The position numbers were made by a program, and so were the translations under genes. From NCBI RefSeq assembly GCF_024139115.2, contig NC_085141.1, forward strand, positions 180,613,047 through 180,677,046: DNA of 64,000 nucleotides, given 5' to 3'. Origin of the DNA: Armigeres subalbatus (taxonomy: Eukaryota; Arthropoda; Insecta; Diptera; Culicidae). Position 1 is the first letter of the stretch, and each line of letters begins with the position of its first letter. The notes beneath the pieces were generated by a model. The model did not search any database, was not told the origin of the DNA, and was given only the letters and a program-made list of their open reading frames with translations. Positions 1-10,499 of the stretch are shown in pieces.

Positions 1-627
1 GAAGATTTGTACTGTGAAAACCATGTGGCTGTTGTTGTGCATGTACAAAAGCCAAATTTTGTGAGAAAATACATTTCTGAGAAAATTTCTATTGTTGTTT
101 TTTATTGTGCGTTGATGGATGGATTTGAAGTTTGTTTTGATATATTTTGTGTTGGTATTATGAAATCACTGTTTTATTATAGGTTTAGAAAATAGACTAC
201 TAATAATACCATATTTGGTTGCTACGTTTGTTCAATAATTAGTTCTATTAGTTGATCCTTAACTATTAACTGCTGTTATTTTAATCTAATAAATTATTAT
301 AATTCCAACTTCAGTTCATATGTACAATAAATGGCTTTCAAGAATAGAAGTAATAAACTATAGAGGAAGACTGTCGTTGCGGTTTCCTTTGTTACCATTA
401 CTAAACATGGTGTGTTAAACTGTTAAAACGTAGGAAGTTTGTTTTGACTTTTTGCTTCCAGCCTATCTATGTTTGCTAGTGACGACAATAATAAGCTTCC
501 TCTGTAGTTTAAAACTTCTTTTCTTTCAAGGAATCAGTTCTACGAAATGTTTATCAAATACCTGGAAAGAAAACCCATCTCCATATTTATTGTACTTTTG
601 GGTAATTTAAGATTCTAAATCCAACTA
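1..627. other. AT-rich sequence without recognised features
   Basis: Only one short spurious open frame (62 codons at 7-195, AT-driven composition). No splice-bounded coding, tRNA or repeat signature recognised. Confidence 0.5.
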
Positions 628-750
628 GTGGATAGATTTTTTCTAAATTCTATATAAGAACCTACCTAATTCTGTATAAAAACTTGTATAATAATAATAT
701 CTTACAATTTTGCAAACTTTAATTGCTGTATAAGACCCTAAATTATCTAA
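628..750 (+). repeat. Degraded copy of the 9809-10107 MITE family
   Basis: Shares the order tagattttntctaa, atnaagaacctacc and ctgtataaaa with the left arm of the MITE in the nab intron. No termini or target duplication are recognisable. Confidence 0.4.
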
Positions 751-759
751 GAAGGGAAA

Positions 760-1245
760 GGATGGTCAATATGCGCCCCCTAAGCAAATCTCTCAAATTA
801 ATAATGATTTCATCCGGAATAGTGTAATTTCGAAGTGTTTATCAATAATCTCGCATATCAGTAACTATATGGTCCAACAAATTTTAAGAAAATCCAACAA
901 TATTGCAAGGAAAAGATTCCAAAAAAGTGCAATTTCATTTAAAATGAATGACGCTGGGCAATATGCGCCACCCAAAAATGATAATCAAAATATTCCAATA
1001 TTTTTCACAGAAATAGTCACACTCTTATGCAAAAGATTAGTGTCAGCACCGTAAACACCGAAATTGCATCGGAAAGAGCCAAAAAACATTTTGTTTTAAA
1101 AAATTTAAACACAGAGTTTTCGACAAAGTTTTTTGTGTAACGGCTTACAAATGTTTTTTGGCTCAAGCCTCTTAGGATTTTGAGACAAAAGTTGGGTTAA
1201 TAACTAAGAAAACGTGGTGGCGCATTTTACCCAACCGGCGCATTT
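760..1245. repeat. Degraded MITE related to the 58024-58848 family
   Basis: Begins with aatatgcgccccctaagca, close to the left end of the 58-kb element (taatatgccccccccctaag). It also contains caatatgcgccaccc inside and ggtggcgcattttaccc near the right end. Spacing and GCGCC-rich ends are similar; no clean terminal duplication seen. Confidence 0.35.
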
Positions 1246-1249
1246 CATA

Positions 1250-2330
1250 CGTATTTTCCCAACAAATTATCACAAGTCAGTCAAAAAGGTGCTTGGTGCG
1301 GTTTCGCAGAACCCCGACCAATTATTATATTGAATTAGTTTTTTTCTTCTGTTTCTTAAGTGACTGGATTAGAAGAATCTGCTTACACTAAATTACGCTC
1401 ATCTTATTATGTTGCCAACTTGCATTTTTGCTCAACCACCATCCAAGTGACATTACGGGAGTGTTCACTTCTAAAGCTTTCAGGCTACCTACAGAGTGCA
1501 AACAAGTCAGTTTCTTGTTGCTACTTTATTAAGGAGTGTAATGAAATGAATCTACGCTATTTCTAAAATAAATCTAATATATTTTAGCTCTTGTGTTTAA
1601 ATTTGCCATAATAATAATTGGGCGATACCATACCAATACTTCCGCCTTACCAACAGGCATTTGTTTACTTTAATTGATATGTAGACGATTTGACAGTTCA
1701 ATAGGTAGACTTGGCTTAACTATTTGCGCAACTCTACAATATAATCGACTGTGATTGGAATAATATCGATAATTTTCAAAAAATAATTAATCAAATTTTG
1801 TGTTGAAGAAAATGATTAAAATGTTTGCTGTCGAACAAGTTTTTGATTATTTGCGGAACTGCTTTCACAGTTGGAACGTTAGAAGCAAAATTGTTGTTTG
1901 TCTGCATTGCTTCTTCGCAATTTTTGCAGTAGTGTTTACATTTAACACAGTCGATAATACGGTAATCCATTTATTGAAAAATGTATGGATATCACACTGT
2001 CGAATGTCAACGAACAAATGCGTGACTATTCTTTGGAAGATGCTAGGAGGGTTTGCTCGCGTAAGCCAGAAGAAAACATATTTAGATCTCTCTTTGCTCG
2101 CTAGATATTGTTTTTATCACCGGCAAATGGTTCGCGAATTCGATGTATGGGAAAACTCGAAGTGAACCATATTGTTAATATAATATATTTGGTGTTAGTA
2201 AACACCCGATTGTGAATAATTGTTGCAGAAAATTGTGAGTAGAAACGTTTAGAGTAGAAAATGACGAGATACCTGTATTGAATCAAGATTCTGAGTACAA
2301 ATATCACCGCTAAAAAATTCACTCACTGCG
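1250..2330. other. No gene recognised
   Basis: AT-rich sequence. The 121-codon open frame at 1800-2165 has no family resemblance, no supportable splice context and ordinary AT-driven composition. Confidence 0.5.
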
Positions 2331-2395
2331 AGCGCAACAACTACTTCACCGAGGAGAGGTAAGGTAGCAAAAAGACACGCTTGGGTGCAACTATT

Positions 2396-2515
2396 GCCGT
2401 AATCTGAAAAAGTTACGTATACGCTACTTTCCAAAAATGGTTTTAACGAGTATGTAGTATTCATTGAGCTCTTCAACAGAAAATAGAAAACATGTAGGCT
2501 GTAAATTAGCGCATT
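2396..2515 (-). repeat. Diverged copy of the 11485-11636 element
   Basis: Contains gccgtaatctgaaaaag followed by a body collinear with the 11.5-kb copy and ending near ttagcg. Read on the minus strand both copies stay open in the same register and share Y-L-P-F ... FSDYG. Confidence 0.5.
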
Positions 2516-2519
2516 CGTC

Positions 2520-3880
2520 ACTTGGATGGCCTACATAGATTACCAGAAAGCATATGACCTAGAACGACTAGGAATAGCCCACGGTATTCAGTCAGACAAC
2601 GTGAGTCTGCCTTGTTTTCTGTATGCCGTTGGGAAGCCATAACTAGACATGGATAAATGTCGATCAGTAGAACGAATATTTGGGCTTCCGTCAGCTCACC
2701 AGTGTTTGTTACACCGATTTCAAGATGCAACAGTGCGATAACTTCATTCCTCTGTTGACCTATAGTTTCGGAGTGGCCAAATGGAACAAAACGGACCTAC
2801 ATGGAAGACCTTGATAGGTGGATAGTTGAGGAAAGCGTTTCTTCCTCAATTGGCGTTAGAGGGATTCACCTTATCATGCGAAGAAAAAGGTGGCTGGAGT
2901 ACTTGACATCCAGGCACCGTGCGCCGAAACACTGCACGAAACGGAGATCACCGAGCAGTTTGTTGTGCTGATAGAGGATACATCACTCACTACAACTAAC
3001 TGACTGTTGAGTAGACTGCTAGCTTCTACTTCATGGAAAGCTAAAGAAATGCACGGTGCCCATCTTCAACTTGAACAACAACAAATTAGTAAAACTACTT
3101 CGAAAATGTGGCTGATCCGAGCTGAACTCTCGCCATGATTGCCATTTAGTACAGATTAATACCTAATATGAGCACCAAAATGTTGATGCCATTTGTTCCA
3201 CAAACCAACCTAAAGCATTGAATACATCATGGCAGGCTGGCCAGTACTCGCAATTGCAGCCAACATCCAACGGCACAAGTAGTCGCAAAGATTGTGTACC
3301 AACAGCTGGCATTGCAATCTAGTCTCTTTGAGCAGTTTGTGCCAAACTACCGGTATCGGCCAGATCCTGTCATGAAAATGATAGTTGCAAGCTGTATTGG
3401 CATCGTACTATATTGACAGATTTCTTTATCCGCCACAACTGTCCATATGTTATAGTTTACGACAAAGTTTTGAAGAATTGAGATCACTGTAACCTCCAGG
3501 AAACTAATGACCGAAATTTCGCCAAGTATCACCCGTTGACCGTCGAGGTAAAGGATTTGTAGAAACCGATAGAGATTCCGAAAATTTTATAGTTTTATCA
3601 ACCACCGGAAATGTTCCGACGAAACTTTTGGAAAGTCTTTAAATGCTGAATATGGAGAAGGAGTTGTCGGCTATCCAGAAGTCTTGGAGATAACTGAAGA
3701 GATATTCGATCCGCCATTTGATAGCACCGCGACCACCGGGCACGGTGTCCCCGGATCAGAAAAATTACTGGTATGTCGGCGAATATTAGCAATGGTGTAG
3801 AAAAGAGGAATGCAGAAAACCCCCTTAATAAAGCTTACAAAAAAAAACTGTCTGGTGACCTCCGAAAACGAAACCAGTAG
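2520..3880 (+). pseudogene. Decayed non-LTR reverse-transcriptase-like sequence
   Basis: The plus-strand translation from 2525 reads WMAYIDYQKAYDLERLG, which resembles RT motif A of LINEs (D in IDY, then KAYD). The following kilobase is broken by many stops, with patches that could be coding remnants but no further recognised motif. It lies upstream of a recognisable LINE 3' end (3880-4240) in the same orientation, so it may be the same insertion. Alternative: two unrelated remnants. Confidence 0.35.
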
Positions 3881-4240
3881 ACTAATTTGGAGACGCATTG
3901 TGGCAAGAAATCGTACGTACTTTATACTCCGCAAGACGCTCCAATACATTTTTGCCTCCTCAACAAACTGAATATCCACAAAACGCTCATTAGACCGGTA
4001 TCCTCCCGGATACGTGACCTGGACAATGGTTGTGGAGGATTGACACGCACTTAGAGTTTTCGAGAGGAAATTATTCCGTACTAATAGTACGGTACTATCT
4101 ATGGTGGGGTGTGGATGGAAGACGGTTCATGAAGGAGGCGAATGAACGAAAAGATGCGTCAGCCGTTAGTATCCGTCGTTCACCATCCGTCGTTCGCCAT
4201 CCGTCGTTCTCACTGGAGAGGCCACTCCGGCTTTAGTCTG
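3880..4240 (+). pseudogene. LINE 3' end fragment, same family as 15634-16131
   Basis: Contains cacaaaacgctcattagacc and ctatctatggtggggtg, both near-identical to the 15.6-kb copy, in the same order, and ends with the shared ggccactc(c)ggctttagtctg. Translation recalls KTLIRPVVLYGHETW but is frameshifted. The middle (4120-4200) differs and holds a short run of tccgtcgttc repeats. Confidence 0.75.
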
Positions 4241-4779
4241 TATAACTGTATATTGTATTGGACCGGTATTGCTATGTAAAATGTCCAATTACATATAAAA
4301 AACTTAATTTACCCTGAGGAACACCTACTTAAAGGTCAATCAAAGTTAATTGGCTATTTCCCGGGTATCGACTACCCGAAAAGGGCATCAATTACATTGC
4401 TTGAAAACTCGATGTGCGTATGCACAGTATGTGAAAGATTTAATTCGAAAAATGCACTGTCTTTCAAGTGGAAACAACTAAAACTGTTGAATACATAATA
4501 TTGCTATAAAAATCTAAGATACTAAAATGATTCAAACCAAACTATATTGTACCTATGTCAAGTACTGATTTTGTATGTCAATGCTAGCCTAACATTTAAA
4601 TTGAAAATAAGTGGAAATAATTTTACAGCGTTCATCATCACAACTCATTTTTTTAGTATTACGAAAAAAAAACATCTACTGAAAATCTAACTAAGGATGA
4701 TAAATCTATTCATATTTACATATATTTACATTACTACTTAAACGAATGTGGACAAATGTGGGCTTTTGGCTGGCATTGT

Positions 4780-4925
4780 TTTATTCAACTGTCCAAGACG
4801 AGTTTAGCACTTTTCACTTATCCATTTCCACTACGTTTTGTTATCTTTACAGATCCGTATTTCGACCTCGACTGTGAGGCCATCTTCAGTGTCTCGTACT
4901 TGACTCGACAGTTGAAGATATTCCA
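4780..4925. repeat. Foldback-family fragment
   Basis: Shares gacgagttt, ccatttccact-like sequence, gatccgtatttcgacctc and gaggccatcttcag with one arm plus loop of the palindromic element at 28742-28927. Confidence 0.5.
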
Positions 4926-5230
4926 CTAAAAGAGCTTAAATAATTTCTCTAAATTGTTTTATTGTAGGCAGGGTAACTGTACCGGTTTTGATCAAGAACA
5001 TATGGTTGGAACTTTCGTGAATAAAACTGCATGTAAATGATATTTTGATGGATTTTCCGGTACATTTTCCCTAGATTTTATTCTAAAATCATTCTGATAT
5101 TTACGCACAAGAGTAGCCACATTTATTAATTCTTTGGGCTCATTAAGTCCTACGAACTTCCACTATCAACAAAAGAACAAATCTTATCAAAGCGGTCACT
5201 GCCCTGCTCCAATTTCAACACATTCGATAA

Positions 5231-5648
5231 ACTGCCCATGACCGCATATTTGTAACAATCGACAAAAGTAGGCATGGGAGAAATGGAACGATGGAGTTTG
5301 TGATATGCATTAGTATGAAAATCCAACTCATTTTCAAAAAAATACTAAAAATTGCACAAACTCTTTTTGCAGCTATATCTGCATCACTTAATATTTGAGT
5401 GCAAATCAATTGTGCTAATTTTTGTTCAAAGAACATGGCACACCGGTGAAATAATTTTCCTGTGTTAAAATTATGCGGTCACTATGCTCGATGTTACAAA
5501 ACAACTTGGTATTTTTTTCAAGATTTTTAGAACAAACTTTCAGATTTCACCAACTTAGATGAAAGAACTAACAATTTGAAGACAATTCATGAGCCTAACT
5601 CAAAATCGTAAAAAATGCAATTGTTACAAATATGCGATCATGGGCAGT
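5231..5648. mobile_element. MITE with ACTGCCCATGA termini
   Basis: Left end actgcccatgaccgcatatt (then tgtaacaatcgac) and right end cgattg-like gcaattgttacaaatatgcg then atcatgggcagt are inverted copies over about 32 bp. The 418-bp interior is noncoding. Target duplication is unclear (taa versus aaa). Confidence 0.75.
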
Positions 5649-5921
5649 AAATAACTTTAGAATTAAAATTAGAACACAGAAATTGTATTTGAAACCAACT
5701 CCGCTTTGGTGAGAGGCAGGTACGCTTACCTATTCAAGCTTCTGTTAGTCCTTAGGAAATGTTCGAAACTTTTCAGCTGATATTGAAATGTTGATCAATT
5801 AGAAGCACCTCTAAATAATGCCAAATTATGCCCAAATTTACCATTTGAAAGTGTTGCGCAATGTAGTTTTTTAAATTCTCATCTCCTGCTTTTTTTTTTT
5901 CTAAATCCCAAAAACTTCCTG

Positions 5922-6062
5922 GCTGTCCAAATACCACGTGGACATGTTTTGGTCAGCTTTAGATACCCCCTCCCCCAGCTTGGACAACTGTTCATATATT
6001 CTCAAAAATTTGTATGAACCGTGGGCAATCTCCACACACTTCAAACTGTCCACGTAGTATAC
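5922..6062. mobile_element. Short MITE related to 46066-46228
   Basis: Left part ggctgtccaaataccacgtg and right part actgtccacgtagtatac are inverted. The interior tracks the 46-kb copy (gataccccctcccc, ttcatatat, ccgtgggc). Confidence 0.65.
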
Positions 6063-6074
6063 CCGAGCAAAGTT

Positions 6075-6175
6075 TCATCCAACCTGCGGTTGTTAGATTT
6101 ACTCACAATTCTGTATAAGAGTCTACCACAACCTGTATAAGAACTGGGCATATGCGAAATTGTTAGAAGGAACAA
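6075..6175. repeat. Fragment of the 9809-10107 MITE family
   Basis: Contains gttgttagatttactcacaa, ctgtataagaactgggcata and tgcgaaattgttagaa in the order found in the nab-intron MITE. Confidence 0.6.
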
Positions 6176-7042
6176 AGGAACAGTGTACCCATAGTGGTGC
6201 AAGCAATATTTGGTAATTGTTGATGTTAAATGACATCTATCTCATTTTTGTTAGCAAATTTATTAGTTTATCTACTGACTAAGATAATAAAGCAGTAAAT
6301 TTCCCATAATTATCAATTTAAAAAAAATATTTTCTTTTGTGGATCTACTAATACCTCCACTATTGGTACCGTTACCCTAGTTAGCAAAGTATTCAACCCG
6401 AGTTATAAGTCAAAATATATCTGATTCGGAAACGCACTTCTGATTTTTTTAACTTGTAGCCAAATTCATCCATTATTGTATTATCAATCATCTCACAAAA
6501 TTTTGTTTTGTTCAATTTGCGTTGCGTTTGCGAAGCCATGCAGAAAAAAAGAACAAAATATCTATAATACTGTATTAATAGCTATAAGCAATTATTAGAA
6601 AATAAATGGGTAAATCACTTATCAAACAAACTACAGAGTATTGTGATGGAAAGTTTCCACTAAAATGGGTGATCAAAATGTGAATCAAAACAGTTCTCGA
6701 ATTATAACCTTTTACATGTTGATATTCTTAAAATAGAAGTTTTTATGAGATTTCATAATTTCTACAACATTAATATTGACTAACGGATTCAATGGGATGT
6801 ATGATTTGACTACTATAGATCATTGTTCAGGTTTTCCATTCCATAGATTCCATATTTATTTTATCAATGACTTTGTAAGTAAATTAACAAGTTTTTTTAA
6901 ACATGCATATTGCTAAGAATTGAGAATTTTTGTTTCGAGTTAGGATGGATATGAAAAGGTGAAATGGGGAACTGTTTAATGAATTTATTAACATTTATTT
7001 GTAATTTTAAACAAAAAAACTAAAGCTAATAAACATGCAAAT
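6176..7042. other. No gene recognised
   Basis: AT-rich sequence with no open frame above 60 codons that shows a known family, and no inverted or tandem structure that I could define. Confidence 0.45.
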
Positions 7043-7434
7043 TAGGGTGGTTCAAAAAATCGATTTTGCTTCACCACTGTTATTCGATTATGTCTGAGTA
7101 TCCTCTAAAAATTTACGCTGATTTGGATAAAAACTGATTGAACACAAGCTGTTCCAAGTTTGTATGAAAATTAGTATGGGGGAATTGATATTTTCATTAT
7201 ACTGATTATAACGACACATTACGATTTAACAAGGATGCAATTTTCATTGAGTGAAAGCTCTTGAGTACTGCAATCAGCTGAAATTCTCGGAAAATACTCA
7301 GAACTTGAAACAGAATGAGCGTGATGGAGCAGAATAGATTTTTTGAAGCAGTTGAAAATATTATTAATTACAATTTTGACTACTACATAATATAATAAAG
7401 GTAAAACTCTCCAGAATCCAAACATACAACCCTA
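7043..7434. mobile_element. MITE with TAGGGTGGTTC termini
   Basis: Starts tagggtggttcaaaaaa and ends acatacaaccctaa, imperfect inverted ends. Similar in start and in phrases (tgtatgaaaattagtatggg) to the 43-kb foldback element. Confidence 0.55.
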
Positions 7435-8303
7435 ATGTCCTTCGTATTTTCTCTTAATAGAGAAGCAACGAACAACTGTCAATTTTCTATATTAGGTTGC
7501 TGTGGGGCAGTAAGCCTAAAATAACAATTTGACCTCGACTGAAGATTAATTAATTCTCGAAAATGCGAGATAAAGTTCTAAGTGGAAATGTCTGTATTCT
7601 GAAAAACTTGTCCTTGACGTTTTTTAGGTATTTAATAAAACAGTTTTTTTGCAACATCAATAAAGAATAAAAAATAAATAAGAAGGGAAATTGGATTTAT
7701 AAAGATCTCGAATTCAATAATTTTCCCTTCAGTACTGCTACAAAACCAGAATATTCCAAATATTACTGCGTACGTTAATATTTGTTCATTGATACTTTAT
7801 GAATAACTGTAATTGCTACATTCAAAATGACTAGCTACGTTTCTCTTAAAATATATAAAATATAACAAAAATTTAAATGAAAAAAAAAACAATCTAATAT
7901 ATCAATAACAAAATAAATATAAAATAATTAAAGAAAAAGGATACTTAAATGCTCAAAATAGTCAACTCTATAAGCAAGGATCAACAGTAACAACAACGGA
8001 AGAAGCTCTGGAAGAAAATTCTGCGTCCTAAGCACTAAGCACTAAAGCGGATTCTAAGCGTTTTGCGTGAGTGTGCCTCCGGTGTGGCAGAAGCGCAAGC
8101 GGAAACTCAAAGGCACATATATTGCGTGGTGGGAGGAAGCTGTAACGGAAGAAACATAAGCGTAATTTTTGGGTTGCCTGTGTAGCCGAAATACGAACTG
8201 ATAATAAGCTAGATTTACAAATAAACGCATTAAGTGTACACAACTATTAGGCGGCTATGAAAGCATTTTAAAGTCAGCGTTGGCACTAACTGGCGGGAAA
8301 AAG
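7435..8303. other. Region downstream of the nab exons
   Basis: This would hold the nab 3' end if the last recognised exon is terminal. No convincing further nab exon and no clear minus-strand polyadenylation signal was found. Two short minus-strand frames (8028-8243 and 7219-7425) look spurious. Confidence 0.4.
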
Positions 8304-8330
8304 TCACCGCCGTGGAAGTATTTTAAATAC

Positions 8331-8424
8331 CTTTCCCAGATCGGAACTGGTATCGCTGGAAAGTCGTGCCCGTTTCATCTGCTGCGCTGCATCCAACTCA
8401 TCGTGCCGACTGGGTTGCGTTTGA
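8331..8424 (-). CDS. nab: nab exon with basic tail after NCD2
   Basis: 94-nt exon candidate after a 70-bp intron (8425-8494) that contains a tgactaat branch-point-like sequence and ends gttcaacag. The phase fits exactly. It encodes QTQPSRHDELDAAQQMKRAR then LSSDTSSDLGK, an acidic/polar run around a short basic cluster that could act as nuclear localisation signal. It either ends at the donor AAAG then gtattta (8330) or reads on eight codons (VFKILPRR) to TGA at 8304-8306. Which applies cannot be decided from sequence alone. Confidence 0.72.
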
Positions 8425-10449
8425 CTGTTGAACATTAGAATGCAAACTTCGAATTAGTCATTGTTGTATTTGAAGAAAATTGAATTGAAATTACCATAAA
8501 CCGGTGAGTCGAATGCTGGCAGAGTGACCGAAACCGCATTCTTTGACGACTTGCCGGGCCAGCGGGAACAGCTCGTCTCGTCGGGTGAGGAGAGCCGGAA
8601 CGTATTTGCATATCTGGGCGGCGGCTTCGTTCACGCACACCTCGTGCAAAGTCAACGGCTTTTCAGGCCTTCGTTTACAGTCGAAGCGCCCGTAGATAGC
8701 GGAATACTTCCGGATCTCTTCCATCCGACGAGGATCGTGTTCGCTCATGGCGATCACTTGTTCCAAATCGCGGGTGGTGCGTTTCTTGACATTTTGCTGC
8801 CGTGGCTCCAGATGTCGGGGAATCGTCCGGGAGAGCCGTTCAGCTGCTTGAATAATCTTTATGACTTGATCTTCGGTAAGGCTGGGCGACAGCTGGAGAG
8901 GGTTCACAGTGGTGGATCCGATGGGACTGACCACGTTGCTACTGACACTGCTCGTTAGACTGGTCGCCAGGTGCCCCAGGGAAGACGACTGCAGGTTTGT
9001 ACTGGATGACGGGTTTGCAATGAAGCTGGAGGTTGGGCCGGATGCTGCCGGGTAGCTGCTAACACTTCGGGCTATGGACCCTGGCCCTGGGCTGTAGGTT
9101 AGTCTGGATGGTTGCTCCATGCTTGTGAGTGGACTCTGGAAGGCGGAAGGATTTGTGACCCATTCCTGTAACGCTTTCTGGAGTCGTCGCACATGAAGCG
9201 GCTTAGATGCCATTCCAACCAGTGCCATTATTTCGAGGAACTCTTCTTCGCAGGCTTCACACAGCTGCTGCAGGTCATCGCCACCTGAAAGAAACAAAGA
9301 ACAACAATAAGAATTCAAATCACTTAATTGTATTTAATCCATAACCTATTTTGTAAGTGGTGGTTCAAGAAACAGTCAATGGGAATACTAATTTTCTTAC
9401 TAAGAATCATTATTTTGTAACAGCATTTAGATATACAAAATTTAAGGTACCGTAATCCGAGGCAAAAATAATTAGTGAATTGATCCATCTGGAGTCAAAA
9501 CCTACCCTTTTTTTTCAAATCCCGCATTCGAATCATATTCCAAAATATGGTGTAACACCATGAAAGTAGCATTTTAAATTGGTTTCACTATGGAGGACCA
9601 AGATTGTAAAAGAATCGAAAATATTAGTCACAATGGCCATTTGAAGGCGAGTGGAATACAAGTCAACACGGTATTGAATATTGATGTAGTCACTGTACAT
9701 ATTAAATGCCATCGGATTCTAGGTTTGTCTTTTTGAACCTATTTATATACCTTATATACCTTATTGAATATTATAATTTACTAAATGTTAGCTACGAATG
9801 TAGCCAGCGACTGTTAGATTTTCTAACAATTCTGTAAGAACCTACCAAAAACTGTATTAGAAGTGAGCATATACGAAATTGTTAGATTACTATACAAAAA
9901 ATGTAAGCTCAAACAAATATTGTATGAAAAGCATGCAAACTTACAATACTTGTATAAGAATCTAGCAGTTTCGCATATGCCCAGTTCTAATACAGGTTTT
10001 GGTAAGTTTTTTTTGTCTTTATTATCGAGACTTTCAGCCCGAGGCTGGCTCGTCTCGTTCTCGTTTTGGTAAGTTCTTATACAGAATTGTTAGAGAATCT
10101 AACAATCACCGGTGGGGTGCAGCAAATGAAAGTTTTCAGCCATCCCATGAAACCGAAATGACGTTTCTCAGCACTACTTTTAAGTGATTTTACAGTAATC
10201 GATGTTTCATTTTTTTGATTTTTGGTTTGGTTTGGACATTACCAAAGTTGAATATCAGGAAGGTGCAACAGGATTGAGGACTTGTTAATGCAATTGTCCG
10301 GACTAAACAGTATTTTATCAAACTCGTTTGGCCATGAAAGAACTTACCCATCTCCAGCAACGTATCATAATAATTCAGCAAACTCGCTCTCTGCAACACG
10401 CGGTACAGTTGAAGCTCAGCTTCGTTGGACGGGGTAGATGTTTCAACCA
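8331..10449 (-). CDS. nab: nab: NGFI-A/EGR-binding transcriptional corepressor (partial, 3 exons)
   Basis: Known of the family: NAB proteins are nuclear corepressors that bind EGR-type zinc-finger factors through NCD1 and repress through NCD2; Drosophila Nab acts in neurons and wing. Seen here: joining 10348-10449, 8495-9284 and 8331-8424 gives 328 codons in one open frame with every junction in phase. NCD1 begins in the first exon (ELQLYRVLQRASLLNYYDTL) and continues across the splice (GGDDLQQLCEACEEEFLEIM, then GMASKPLHVRRLQKALQEW). A Ser/Thr/Pro-rich linker follows, then NCD2 (EDQVIKIIQAAERLSRTIPR to ARQVVKECGF), then a basic KRARL tail. The first exon opens in phase 1 behind a cag acceptor, so an upstream start exon is missing from the annotation. 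Vertebrate and fly relatives are about 490-530 residues, so N- and C-terminal parts are probably absent. Repeats occupy the introns, not the exons. The family call is very secure; the termini are not. Confidence 0.93.
8495..9284 (-). CDS. nab: nab main exon: NCD1 end, linker, NCD2
   Basis: 790-nt exon. The acceptor is tttctttcag followed by GTGGCGATGAC, completing the Gly codon begun in the previous exon. It encodes the rest of NCD1, a low-complexity linker rich in Ser, Thr and Pro (about 100 residues), and NCD2 with the conserved RRMEEIRKYSAIYGRFD and PLTLHEVCVNEAAAQICKY segments. The donor chosen is TTTATG then gtaattt at 8494-8493, leaving 2 nt of a codon. Without splicing the frame would stop one codon later, so a donor near here is required for the next exon. 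Confidence 0.92.
9809..10107. mobile_element. MITE inside the nab intron
   Basis: Left gactgttagattttctaaca and right agagaatctaacaatc are inverted, and the complementarity continues about 70 bp inward (ctgta..agaacctacca against tggtaagttcttatacag). The element is interrupted by a 54-bp retroposon at 10009-10062. Flanking target duplication not recognised. Confidence 0.75.
10009..10062 (-). mobile_element. 54-bp retroposed hairpin sequence with A tail
   Basis: On the minus strand: gaacgagacgagccagcc, cgggctgaaagtctcg, ataataaagac, then a run of A. It is flanked by identical 13-bp gttttggtaagtt at 9996-10008 and 10063-10075. GAGAC/GTCTC and CAGCC/GGCTG can pair as a hairpin. The A tail and target duplication indicate LINE-mobilised RNA. 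Confidence 0.8.
10348..10449 (-). CDS. nab: nab exon with first half of NCD1
   Basis: 102-nt internal exon. On the minus strand a pyrimidine-rich tract ending cttttccag precedes TGGTTGAAAC, and the exon ends GAGATGG before the donor gtaagtt. It encodes VETSTPSNEAELQ and then the opening NCD1 helices (LYRVLQRASLLNYYDTLLEM). It enters with 2 nt of a codon and leaves with 1 nt, which the next exon completes as Gly. No in-frame ATG precedes the acceptor, so it is not the first coding exon. Confidence 0.9.
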
Positions 10450-10499
10450 CTGGAAAAGAAATGAGAATAATAAAACAAGTTTAGCAAACATTCTAATTA

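Larger units (their letters stand above)
9285..10347 (-). other. nab intron (1,063 bp) splitting NCD1
   Basis: Bounded by gtaagtt and tttctttcag on the minus strand. About 300 bp is a MITE (9809-10107) that carries a 54-bp retroposon. The rest is AT-rich with no other coding signal. Confidence 0.85.

Noticed and set aside
8524..8958. 144-codon plus-strand open frame
   Set aside because: Shadow of the nab main exon, which has clear NCD2 homology on the minus strand.
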